DNA from: Aegilops tauschii subsp. strangulata
Lineage: Eukaryota; Streptophyta; Magnoliopsida; Poales; Poaceae
Assembly: GCF_002575655.3 (NCBI RefSeq)
Contig: NC_053035.3
Location: 95,195,322 to 95,259,321, forward strand
Length of the DNA: 64,000 nt
Direction of reading: 5' to 3'
Below are positions 55,301-64,000 of this stretch, piece by piece; the first letter of the stretch is position 1, and every line of letters starts with the position of its first letter. Under the pieces are notes generated by a model. It saw only the letters and a program-made list of their open reading frames with translations, had not been told where the DNA came from and did no database searches. Both the position numbers and the translations under genes were made by a program.

Positions 55301-56345
55301 GTAAATGTAGAGGTAGCGTGCCGACGGCGATCACATCGACCTTGGAACCATTACCGACGCGCATCGTCACCTCGTCCTTCGCCAGTCTCCGCTTATTCCG
55401 CAGCTCCTGTTTTGAGTTACAAATATGAGCAACCGCACCGGTATCAAATACCCAGGAGCTACTACGAGTACTGGTAAGGTACACATCAATTACATGTATA
55501 TCACATATACCTTTGGTGTTGCCGTCCTTCTTTTCTGCTAAGTATTTGGGGCAGTTCCGCTTCCAGTGACCACTTCCCTTGCAATAAAAGCACTCAGTCT
55601 CAGGCTTGGGTCCATTCTTTGGCTTCTTCCCGGCAACTGGCTTACCAGGCGCGGCAACTCCCTTGCCGTCCTTCTTGAAGTTCTTCTTACCCTTGCCTTT
55701 CTTGAACTTAGTGGTTTTATTCACCATCAACACTTGATGTTCCTTTCTGATCTCCACCTCCGCTGATTTCAGCATTGAATATACCTCAGGAATGGTCTTT
55801 TCCATCCCCTGCATATTGAAGTTCATCACAAAGCTCTTGTAGCTTGGTGGAAGCGACTGAAGGATTCTGTCAATGACCGCGTCATCCAGGAGATTAACTC
55901 CCAGCTGAGTCAAGCGGTTGTGTAACCCAGACATTTTGAGTATGTGCTCACTGACAGAACTGTTTTCCTCCATCTTACAACTGAAGAACTTGTCGGAGAC
56001 TTCGTATCTCTCGACCCGGGCATGAGCTTGGAAAACCATTTTCAGCTCTTCGAACATCTCATATGCTCCGTGTTGCTCAAAACGCTTTTGGAGCCCCGGT
56101 TCTAAGCTGTAAAGCATGCCGCACTGAACGAGGGAGTAATCATCAGCACGTGACTGCCAAGCGTTCATAACGTCTTGGTTCTCTGGGATGGGTGCATCAC
56201 CTAGCGGTGCTTCTAGGACATAATCTTTCTTGGCAGCTATGAGGATGATCCTCAGGTTCCGGACCCAGTCCGTATAGTTGCTGCCATCATCTTTCGGCTT
56301 GGTTTTCTCTAGGAACGCGTTGAATTTGAGGGCAACGTGGGCCAT
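52371..56345 (-). CDS. Gag-pol polyprotein of Angela, uninterrupted, 1324 residues
   Basis: One open frame encodes everything a copia element needs. Gag (UBN2 type) spans about 1-200. The zinc knuckle is CFYCKGSGHWKRNC at 252-265. The protease active site is DTG at 301-303. The integrase zinc finger is seen around 439-473 (HCRLGH, then CEPC), and the integrase catalytic triad is D500, D563 and E599, with exact D-35-E spacing. Reverse transcriptase has YVDD at 998-1001. RNase H carries DASFD, STCEAEYMA and FCDNTGA blocks near the end. The frame has no stop or shift, so it could still be active, although LTR damage at the 5' end would hinder a new cycle only if the promoter were affected. Products act in cytoplasmic virus-like particles and then in the nucleus. 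Confidence 0.97.
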   Translation of the reverse strand: MAHVALKFNAFLEKTKPKDDGSNYTDWVRNLRIILIAAKKDYVLEAPLGDAPIPENQDVMNAWQSRADDYSLVQCGMLYSLEPGLQKRFEQHGAYEMFEELKMVFQAHARVERYEVSDKFFSCKMEENSSVSEHILKMSGLHNRLTQLGVNLLDDAVIDRILQSLPPSYKSFVMNFNMQGMEKTIPEVYSMLKSAEVEIRKEHQVLMVNKTTKFKKGKGKKNFKKDGKGVAAPGKPVAGKKPKNGPKPETECFYCKGSGHWKRNCPKYLAEKKDGNTKGICDIHVIDVYLTSTRSSSWVFDTGAVAHICNSKQELRNKRRLAKDEVTMRVGNGSKVDVIAVGTLPLHLPTGLVLNLNNCYLVPALSMNVVSRSRLIRDGYSFKSENNGCSIYMRDMFYGHAPLVNGLFLMNLERDVTHIHSVNTKRCKVDNDSPTYLWHCRLGHIGVKRMKKLHAYGLLESLDYESFDTCEPCLMGKMTKTPFSGTMEGATNLLEIIHTDVCGPMSVEARGGYRYVLTLTDDLSRYGYVYLMKHKSETYEKFKEFQSEVENQRDRKIKFLRSDRGGEYLSHEFGTHLRKCGIVSQLTPPGTPQRNGVSERRNRTLLDMVRSMMSLTDLPLSFWGYALETATFTLNRAPSKSVETTPYELWFGKKPKLSFLKVWGCDAYVKKLQPQKLEPKSEKCVFIGYPKETIGYTFYLRSEGKIFVAKNGSFLEKEFLSKEVSGRKVELDEVLPLEPESSAAQEDVPVVPALTREEANDDDQGTSDQVTTELRRSTRTRSTPEWYGNPVLEIMLLDNGEPSNYEEAMAGPDSNKWLEAMQSEIGSMYENKVWTLTDLPDDRRAIENKWIFKKKTDADGNVTIYKARLVAKGYRQIQGVDYDETFSLVAKLKSVRIMLAIAAFYDHEIWQMDVKTAFLNGFLKEELYMMQPEGFVDPKNANKVCKLQRSIYGLVQASRSWNIRFDEMIKAFGFTQTYGEACVYKKVSGSSVAFLILYVDDILLMGNDIEFLESIKAYLNKCFSMKDLGEAAYILGIKIYRDRSRRLIGLSQSTYLDKILKKFNMDQSKKGFLPVLQGVQLSTAQCPTTTEDREKMSVVPYASAIGSIMYAKLCTRPDVNLAVNLVGRYQSNPGMEHWTAVKNIPKYLKRTKDMFLVYGGDEELVVKGYVDASFDTDLDDSKSQTGYVYILNGGVVSWCSCKQSVMAGSTCEAEYMAASEVAQEAIWMKEFITDLGVIPNASGPMTLFCDNTGAIALAKEPRFHRKTRHIKRRFNSIHENVQNGDIDICKVHTDLNVADPLTKPLPRAKHDQHQNSMGVRFITM

Positions 56346-57635
56346 TTGATCTACAAGACATATTGTAAAGATTTTAGACTAAGTTCATGATAATTAAGTT
56401 CATCTAATCAAATTATTCAATGAACTCCCACTCAGATAGACATCCCTCTAGTCATCTTAGTGAAACATGATCCGAGTCAACTAGGCCGTGTCCGATCATC
56501 ACGTGAGACAGACTAGTCAACATGGGTGAACATCTTCATGTTGATCGTATCTTCTATACGACTCATGCTCGACCTTTCAGTCTTCCGTGTTCCGAGGCCA
56601 TGTCTGTACATGCTAGGCTCGTCAAGTCAACCTAAGTGTATTGCGTGTGTAAATCTGGCTTACACCCGTTGTATTCGAACGTTAGAATCTACCACACCCG
56701 ATCATCACGTGGTGCTTCGAAACAACGAACCTTCGCAATGGTGCACAGTTAGGGGGAACACTTTCTTGAAATTATTATAAGGGATCATCTTACTTACTAC
56801 TGTCGTACTAAGCAAATAAGAAGCAAAACATGATAAACATCACATGCAATCAAATAGTGATATGATATGGCCAGTATCATATTGCTCCTTTGATCTCCAT
56901 CTTCGGGGCGCCATGATCATCTTCGTCACCGGCATGACACCATGATCTCCATCATCATGATCTCCATCATCGTGTCTTCATGAAGTTGTCACGCCAATGA
57001 TTACTTCTACTTCTATGGCTAACGTGTTTAGCAATAAAGTAAAGTAATTTACATGGCGTTATTCAATGACATGCAGGTCATACAAAAAATAAAGACAACT
57101 CCTATGGCTCCTGCCGGTTGGCATACTCATCGACATGCAAGTCGTGATTCCTATTACAAGAACATGATCAATCTCATACATCACATATATTTCATTCATC
57201 ACATCCTTTTGGCCATATCACATCACAAGGTATATGCTGCAAAAACAAGTTAGACGTCCTCTAATTGTTGTTGCATGTTTTTACGTGGCTTCTATAGGTT
57301 TCTAGCAAGAACGTTTATTACCTACGTAAAACCACAACGTGATATGCCAATTTCTATTTACCCTTCATAAGGACCCTTTTCATCGAGTCCGATTCGACTA
57401 AAGTGGGAGAGACAGACACCCGCTAGCCACCTTATGCAACTAGTGCATGTCAGTCGGTGGAACCTGTCTCACGTAAGCGTACGTGTAAGGTCGGTCCGAG
57501 CCGCTTCATCCCACGATGCCGCCGAGTCAAGATAAGACTAGTAACGGCAAGTAAATTGACAGTATCGACGCCCACAACTGCTTTGTGTTCTACTCGTGCA
57601 TAGAAACTACGCATAGACCTAGCTCATGATGCCAC
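56346..57635 (-). other. Angela untranslated leader and primer-binding site
   Basis: The 1.3 kb between 5' LTR and gag holds no ORF. The primer site follows the LTR on the minus strand as TGGCATCATGAGC (57622-57634), a variant of the initiator-Met-tRNA complement with one extra base. The homologous region of the older element lies at 8854-9868. Confidence 0.8.
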
Positions 57636-59335
57636 TGATGGGGATCGTAGCAGAAATTAAAAAAATTCTACGCATCACCAAGATCAATCTATGGAGTCAT
57701 CTAGCAACGAGAGAGAGGAGTGCATCTACATACCCTTGTAGATCGCGAGCGGAAGCGTTCAATTGAACGGGGTTGATGGAGTCGTACTCGTCGTGATCCA
57801 AATCACCGATGACCGAGCGCCGAACGGACGGCACCTCCGCGTTCAACACACGTACGGTTGGGAGAGACGTCTCCTCCTTCTTGATCCAGCAAGGGGGAAG
57901 GAGAGGTTGATGGAGATCCAGCAGCACGACGGCATGGTGGTGGAAGCAGCGGGGATCTCGGCAGGGCTTCGCCAAGCTCAGCGAGAGGGAGAGGTGTCAC
58001 GGGAGGGAGAGGGAGGCGCCAAGGGCTATGGTGTGGCTGCCCTCCCTCCCCCCACTATATATAGGGGCCCTGGGGGGCGCCGGCCCCTGGGAGATCCAAT
58101 CTCCAAGGGGGGGCGGCGCCAAAGGGGGGTGGCTTCCCCCCCAAGCCAAGTGGGGCGCCCCCCACCCCTAGGGTTTCCAACCCTAGGCGCAGGGGGAGGC
58201 CCAAGGGGGCGCACCAGCCCACCAGGGGCTGGTTCCCCTCCCACTTTAGCCCATGGGGCCCTCCGGGATAGGTGGCCCCACCCGGTGGACCCCCGGGACC
58301 CTTCCGGTGGTCCCAGTACAATACCGGTGACCCCCGAAACTTTCCCGGTGGCCGAAACTGGACTTCCTATATATAATTCTTCACCTCCGGACCATTCAGG
58401 AACTCCTCATGACGTCCGGGATCTCATCCGGGACTCCTAACAACTTTCGGATTTCCGCATACTAATATCTCTACAACCCTAGCGTCACCGAACCTTAAGT
58501 GTGTAGACCCTACGGGTTCGGGAGACATGCAGACATGACCGAGACGACTCTCCGGTCAATAACCAACAGCAGGATCTGGATACCCATGTTGGCTCCCACA
58601 TGTTCCTCGATGATCTCATCGGATGAACCACGATGTCGAGGATTCAATGAATCCCGTATACAATTCCCTTTGTCAATCGGTACGTTACTTGCCCGAGATT
58701 CGATCGTCGGTATCCCAATACCTTGTTCAATCTCGTTACCGGCAAGTCACTTTACTCGTACCGTAATGCATGATCCCATGACCAAACACTTGGTCACATT
58801 GAGCTCATTATGATGATGCATTACCGAGTGGGTCCAGAGATACCTCTCCGTCATACGGAGTGACAAATCCCAGTCTCGATCCGTGTCAACCCAACAGACA
58901 CTTTCAGAGATACCTGTAGTGTACCTTTATAGTCACCCAGTTACGTTGTGACGTTTGGTACACCCAAAGCACTCCTACGGCATCCGGGAGTTACACGATC
59001 TCATGGTCTAAGGAAATGATACTTGACATTGGAAAAGCTCTAGCAAACGAACTACACGATCTTTGTGCTATGCTTAGGATTGGGTCTTGTCCATCACATC
59101 ATTCTCCTAATGATGTGATCCCGTTATCAATGACATCCAATGTCCATAGTCAGGAAACCATGACTATCTGTTGATCAACGAGCTAGTCAACTAGAGGCTC
59201 ACTAGGGACATGTTGTGGTCTATGTATTCACACATGTATTACGATTTCCGGATAACACAATTATAGCATGAACAATAGACAATTATCATGAACAAGGAAA
59301 TATAATAATAACCATTTTATTATTGCCTCTAGGGC
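57636..59335 (-). repeat. 5' LTR of Angela, outer end lost
   Basis: It matches 50625-52338 but its outer end stops at CTAGGGCAT; the terminal ATTTCCAACA and the target duplication are missing. The inner end reads TGATGGGG on the plus strand in place of TGTTGGGG. Confidence 0.95.
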
Positions 59336-59354
59336 ATAATAATAACCATTTTAT
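59302..59354. repeat. Templated repair scar at the outer end of the Angela 5' LTR
   Basis: The 19-mer ATAATAATAACCATTTTAT occurs at 59302-59320 inside the LTR and again at 59336-59354, exactly where the LTR tip, the target duplication and a few gypsy-2 bases should be. Copying of nearby sequence into a break explains this best. Confidence 0.8.
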
Positions 59355-59369
59355 ACTTGTGGGTTATCA
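59352..59369 (+). repeat. End of the gypsy-2 5' LTR
   Basis: TATACTTGTGGGTTATCA is the expected LTR terminus, identical to the end of the gypsy-1 LTR (29553-29570). It shows that Angela sits about 20 bp from the LTR end. Confidence 0.9.
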
Positions 59370-59380
59370 AGACTATTTTC

Positions 59381-59397
59381 TGGCGCCGTTGCCGAGG
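59381..59397 (+). other. Primer-binding site of gypsy-2 (Asp tRNA type)
   Basis: TGGCGCCGTTGCCGAGG lies 11 bases after the LTR end. TGGCGCCGTTGCC matches the complement of a plant aspartate tRNA 3' end, by memory. Such a gap between LTR and primer site is seen in several plant gypsy families. Confidence 0.75.
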
Positions 59398-59447
59398 AGC
59401 ATAGCTCTATTCTTTGAGTCACTTGGGATTTATATCTGCTGGTCACT

Positions 59448-62267
59448 ATGAAGAACTTGAAAGACGCGAAAATAAAATTTTATCCCTCAACTACGAGGGG
59501 AGGTAAGGAACTGCCATCTAGCTCTGCACTTGATTCACCTTCTGTTTTGAGTAAGCTTGCAACACCTAAACCCGCTTCTGCTATTAATTCTGATATGTCG
59601 CATGTTATTGATGAAGCCACTTCTACTATGCATGATACTTATGATGAAACTACTTCTATGCCTGATACTACTGTGCCACTTGGTGAATTTCTTGATGAAC
59701 AACTTGCTAGGGCTAGAGAGAATGAAATTATTGAACCTGCTAATATTGATGAAAGTTATGATGAAGATTCTCCCCCTAGATATGAATTGCCTGTTATGCC
59801 CGAGGGCTATGTTATGGATGAAGAAATTGCTAGAGACTTTCTTGCTTGCAATGATAGGAGTGATCTTAAGAAATAATTAGCTAAGCTAAAACAAAAAACT
59901 CTGAATGCTAGAATGAAATATGATCCTGCTTATGCTACTTCACCTATCTTTGTTACTGATAAGGATTATGAATTCTCTGTCGACCCTGATATAATTACTT
60001 TGGTTGAATCTGATCCCTTCTATGGCTATGAATCTGAAACTGTTGTGGCACGTCTTACTAAATTAAATGATATAGCCACCCTGTTCATTAATGATGAGAA
60101 ACCCGCTATTACTATATCCTTAAAATATTTCCATTCTCATTAAAGGGTGATGCTAAGATATGGTTTAATTCTCTTGATCCTGGTTGTGTGCGTAGTCCCT
60201 AGGATATGATTTATTACTTCTCTGCTAAATATTTCCCTGCTCATAAGAAACAAGCTGCTTTAAGGAAAATATATAATTTTGTGCAAATTGAAGAAGAGAG
60301 TCTCCCACAAGCTTGGGGGAGGCTTCTCCAATTACTTAATGCTTTGCCTGATCATCCTCTTAAGAAAAATGAAATACTTGATATCTTTTATAATGGACTA
60401 ACCGATGCTTCCAGAGACCACCTGGATAGTTGTGCTGGTTCTGTTTTCAGGGAAAGAACACCATATGAAGCTGAAATTCTATTGAATAATATGTTGACTA
60501 ATGAAAATAATTGGACACTTCCTGAGCCAATCCTGAGCCTATTCCTAAGCCAACTTCGAAGAAAAGGGGTATTCTATTTCTCAGTCCTGAAGATATGCAA
60601 GAGGCAAAGAAATCTATGAAAGAAAAAGGTATAAAAGCTGAAGATGTTAAGAATTTACCTCCTGTTGAAGAAATACATGGTCTTAATTTACCGCCTGTTG
60701 AAGAAATACATGATTTTAATCCATTACCTATTGAAGAAGAAACGCATGGTCTTGATAACCCGACACAGGTAGTAAAGGTAAATTCTCTCTATAGATATGA
60801 TAAAGCTAAAATCCCTCCTACTAAGTTTGCTAGCCAATGTTTGGATGAGTTTGATAACTTTATGATTAAGCAAGAAGATTTTAATGCTTATTTTGGTAGA
60901 CAATTAAAACAAAATGCTTATATGATTGAACACTTGAGTGATTATATGTCCAGAGTTAGAGGTGAACTTAAACTCATTAGTAAACATGCTTCTATGGTTA
61001 CCACTCAAGTAGAACAAGTACTTAAAGCTCATAATGATTTGCTCAATGAATTGAATAGTAAGAATAATGACTAGGCTGTTAGAGTGGCTACTAGAACTGG
61101 TAAAATGACTCAGGAACCTTTGTATCCTGAAGGCCATCCTAAGAGAATTGAGCTAGATTCTTAGAGAAATAATGTAGATGCACCTAGTCCTTCTAAAAAG
61201 AAGAAAAAGAAAAATGATAGGACTTTGCATGCTTCTAGTGAACCTGTTGTTGACACACCTGAGAATCCAAACGAAATTTCTATTTCTGATGCTGAAACAC
61301 AATCTGGTAATGAACATGAACCTAGTGATAATGTTAATGATGATGTTCATATTGATGCTCAACCTAGCAATGACAATGATATAGAAATTGAACCTGCTGT
61401 TGATCTTGATAACCCACAATCAAAGAATCAACGTTATGATAAGAGAGACTTTGTTACTAGGAAGCACGGTAAAGAAAGAGAACCATGGGTTCAAAAACCC
61501 ATGCCTTTTCCTCCCAAACCATCCAAGAAAAAGGATGATGAGGATTTGAGCGCTTTGCTGAAATGATTAGACCTATCTTTTTGCGTATGCGTTTGACTGA
61601 TATGCTCAAAATGAATCCTTACGCTAAGTACATGAAAGAAATTGTTACAAATAAAAGAAAGATACCGGAAGCTGAAATTTCCACCATGCTTGCTAATTAT
61701 ACTTTTAAGGGTGGAATACCAAAGAAGTTAGGAGATCCAGGAGTACCCACTATACCATGCTCCATTAAAAGAAACTATGTTAAAACTGCTTTATGTGATC
61801 TTGGAGCCGGTGTTAGTGTTATGCCTCTCTCTTTATATCATAGACTTGATTTGAATAAGCTTACACCTATTGAAATATCTTTGCAAATGGCCGATAAATC
61901 AACTGTTATACCTGTCGGTATTTGTGAGGATGTGCCTGTTGTGGTTGCAAACGTTACTATTTTAACGGACTTTGTTATTCTTGATATTCTCGAGGACGAT
62001 AGTATGTCTATTATTCTTGGAAGACCCTTTTTGAATACTGCAGGGGTTGTTATTGATTGCAACAAAGGCAATGTCACTTTTCATGTTAATGGTAATGAGC
62101 ATATGGTACACTTTCGGAGGAAACAACCTCAAGTTCATAGTATCAACTCTATTGGAAAAAGTCCGTCCATTATTTTTGGAGGTTTTGAATTTCCTCTTCC
62201 TACTGTCAAAAAGAGATATGATATTCTTATTATTGGGGACGTGCATATCCCCGTTGAGGTAACATAG
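59448..62267 (+). pseudogene. Gag-protease polyprotein of gypsy-2 (broken)
   Basis: It starts at ATG 59448 (MKNLKDAKIKFYPSTTRGG), which also supplies the N-terminus missing from gypsy-1. It has the same capsid block (60150-60420) and protease block (CDLGAGVSVMP at about 61796, ILGRPFLNTAG at about 62015), and ends at the same VEVT stop (62265-62267). Damage compared with gypsy-1: TAA at 59874-59876, a shift near 60105, TAG at about 60199, a 1-bp loss near 60528, TAG at 61072-61074, further changes near 61160 and a shift near 61545. It cannot make a working Gag. Confidence 0.85.
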
Positions 62268-63049
62268 TGTCATTCGAAATTTCTCCGGTTCCATGTTATT
62301 CGGAATGAGTTTGTTAACAAGACTTGATCAACCTTGTTAGTGGATTCCTTTTGATGAACATGAGATGGATGAAGTTAGAAAGCACAACCTTCTGTACCCT
62401 CCTTTTATTTTCTGTTATTTAGGTAAAATAAAGTAAAAATAGTATTTTCTGTGTGTTTTTTGAATTATCCGTGCAATAAAAAATATCCCGAAAATAAAAG
62501 TTCTCCAAATGCCTCGAAATTAAAATATGATTTTTTTCTGGAATATTTGAGAATATATGGCACTGAGAACACATCAGGGGGAGCAAGCACCTGGCCGCGA
62601 GGGTCCAGGGCGCGCCCACCCCCTGGGCGCGCCCCCTGCCTCGTGGGCCCATGGTGGCTCCCCTCCACTTATTCCTACACCCACACACTCCTTCTTCCTC
62701 CCAAAAAAATCACCAACCAGCTCAAGCACGAGTTCTAGCTCATTTTGCTGCGATTTTCGATCTCCTAGCTCAAAGCACCTCTCACAAAACTGCTTTGGGG
62801 GATTGTTCCTTGGTATGTGACTCCTCCAATGGTCCAATTAGTTTTTGTTCTAGTGCTTTATTCATTGCAAATTTGTGCTGCCTAGGTGACCATGTTCTTG
62901 AGCTTGCATGTCAAATTTATATGGTTCCAAGTAGTTCTAATGCATGATATAGTCTCTAGGCACTTGTGGGAGTAGTTGCTATCAATTTTGTTGAGTTTGG
63001 TTCACTTTTACTTGAAGTTACTAAAAAATTCAGAAATTTTCAGAAAATG
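62268..63049 (+). promoter_or_regulatory. LTR-like leader upstream of the second ORF of gypsy-2
   Basis: It matches 24260-25043, including AAAAGTTCTCC, GGGCGCGCCCACCCC and GGGCGCGCCCCCTGCC (62607-62638), the donor CCTTG|GTATGT near 62812, and the A-rich approach to the ATG. Retention in both copies suggests that the segment matters to the family or is simply inherited. Confidence 0.45.
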
Positions 63050-64000
63050 ATGAAGAGATTTTTGAGGGGCTCTTCGAGCCGAAACTCGAAGGATAAGCAA
63101 AGTGAAGAAGAAGAGAGGCCCAAATATAATCTGCCTCGCACCGCGGAAGTTCGGTCGTGTGAATGGCCTTGTGATGATTTCTTGAGAGCAGCCGGGATTT
63201 ATGATGATTTTTATGAATTGGCTGAGAATGCAGGCCTCACCGACTTCCTCCGCGACCAACGCGAACAGTATCTCTTACTCACTAATACCTTTGTGCAAAA
63301 TTTTCATTTCCATTCTAGGAGGTCACCACCTACGGTGGATTTTTATTTATATGATGAGTATAAGGAGATGACCCTTCGTGAATTCTGTGAGGTTTGCAAG
63401 TTACCTTTTCCGGGTTTCATAGAGGAACCACATCGTAACGATGTGGAGGGGTTTATTGATACAATTGCTGTAGGGGAAACGAGGAAGGTTTCCGATGCAC
63501 GAATCACTAGCATACACTTTCCTGTTCTACGTTACTTTGCTATATTTGCTAGTAGGTGCTTAATTGGTCACGGAAACTGTGGAAACCTGAGTGTCCCTGA
63601 TATTATTATTTTGTTCCATGCCTTGTTTCATGATGACACATTTAGTATGGGCGCTATTGTTGCAAAGCGGTTAAATCTTAACCATACTAAGGGCCCTATC
63701 TTGGGAGGCATCTTCGCCTCGCGCCTCGCTGCATACTATAACATACCTATTAGGCATTATGAGAAAGAAGGAAAATTGTTGCCTACTTTTTCTAGACTAT
63801 AAGAGTATGGTAGTGCATGATTTTATTGTTAAGAATAGGGAAAGGACGATTAAATACAAACTGTTATTTGATAAGAATCACCCTGAGACTATTACCTTGC
63901 CTGCTCCTTCCTTGTTTGATTTATCTGCAGGCAAGTATCTCGTTCCGCTGGCGGCCATCCACGCCTACCGGAACCCTACATCAGCTACAGAGCCAAAGCC
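63050..64000 (+). pseudogene. Second ORF of gypsy-2, frameshifted and cut by the window end
   Basis: The start by comparison with gypsy-1 is ATG 63050 (MKRFLRGSSSRNS); an ATG three bases earlier is also possible. It is strongly similar to 25044-26135 up to residue about 247. A 2-bp loss near 63786 then shifts the frame into a TAA at 63800-63802. The original frame resumes downstream and runs off the window. The segment around FHSRRSPPTVDFYLYDEYKE is more diverged from gypsy-1 than its surroundings. Confidence 0.8.

Larger units (their letters stand above)
50625..59335 (-). mobile_element. Angela/BARE-type Ty1-copia retrotransposon, nearly complete
   Basis: In the element's own order on the minus strand: 5' LTR (57636-59335, outer end damaged), primer site (about 57622-57634), untranslated leader, gag-pol (52371-56345), polypurine tract (about 52339-52354), 3' LTR (50625-52338). 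The two LTRs differ at roughly 2 percent of positions by my hand comparison, so insertion is fairly recent. It lies within the 5' LTR of gypsy-2. Target duplication is seen only on one side because of a repair scar at 59336-59354. Family recognised by the LTR start TGTTGGAAATATGCC. Confidence 0.95.
49239..64000 (+). mobile_element. Non-autonomous Ty3-gypsy element with nested Angela (gypsy-2)
   Basis: Its 5' LTR starts TGATACGTCTCC at 49239, is split at 50624 by Angela, and ends at 59369. The primer site, gag-protease, LTR-like leader and second ORF then follow in the same order as in gypsy-1. The element runs off the window. It interrupts the Ulp1 transposon; ATGTG (49234-49238) would be the left target duplication. 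Coding parts are more damaged than in gypsy-1. Confidence 0.9.

Noticed and set aside
57763..58440. Plus-strand open frame of 225 codons, and its partner at 50752-51321
   Set aside because: Both lie antisense in the GC-rich promoter part of the two Angela LTRs and differ by frameshifts. They are LTR sequence, not genes.

Overview
The window is repeat-rich nuclear DNA of a grass, almost certainly a Triticeae species (wheat, Aegilops or barley group). I base this on recognising the BARE1/Angela-type Ty1-copia LTR (TGTTGGAAATATGCC start), Ty3-gypsy LTRs starting TGATACGTCTCC, a gypsy LTR of about 4.1 kb, CACTA transposon ends, and a transposon gene of the Ulp1-associated type. I found no intact ordinary host gene, no rRNA gene, no functional tRNA gene, no CRISPR array and nothing bacterial. 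Almost every base belongs to, or lies between, transposable elements nested inside one another.

Layout, left to right. 1-7732: right part of a CACTA transposon (CACTA-1) with a coiled-coil gene remnant whose last exons are tandemly duplicated (1.4 kb), and GGGCC-rich subterminal repeats. 7733-8853: the 5' end of a second, reversed CACTA (CACTA-2) whose first exon CACTA-1 has interrupted. 8854-10956: the 5' part of an old reversed Angela-like copia element, into which CACTA-2 inserted. 10956-11280 and 32552-32767: two halves of a short repeat unit (unit A, with a tRNA-like segment), split by a reversed gypsy solo LTR (11281-12010 plus 31865-32551, perfect target duplication CTTAG). That solo LTR was split by a gypsy element with a 4.1-kb LTR (12011-31864), which holds a truncated reversed gypsy element (19216-21800) joined to a 5'-truncated forward gypsy element, gypsy-1 (21801-29570). 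33181-33715: a second copy of the unit (unit B). 33826-38815: a retroposed fragment, a three-copy AT-rich repeat with a long TA tract, and unassigned DNA. 38816-49238: a DNA transposon carrying an Ulp1-type gene, with ATGGCAACT motifs in most introns and a compact non-autonomous LTR element (40612-43050, target duplication GGATG) in its first coding exon. 49239-64000: a second gypsy element, gypsy-2, of the gypsy-1 family, with a nearly complete Angela element (50625-59335, minus strand, uninterrupted 1324-residue gag-pol) inside its 5' LTR.

How the parts work together. Angela is the only element here that looks able to make a full set of retrotransposition proteins. Gypsy-1 and gypsy-2 share an unusual plan: gag plus protease ends at the same stop codon in both, there is no reverse transcriptase or integrase, and then a separate conserved ORF follows an LTR-like leader. 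They must depend on enzymes from another element. The most interesting leads are that second ORF with its leader, the repeated polypurine-tract sequence inside the same elements, and the ATGGCAACT array of the Ulp1 transposon. Family names are from memory and unchecked.
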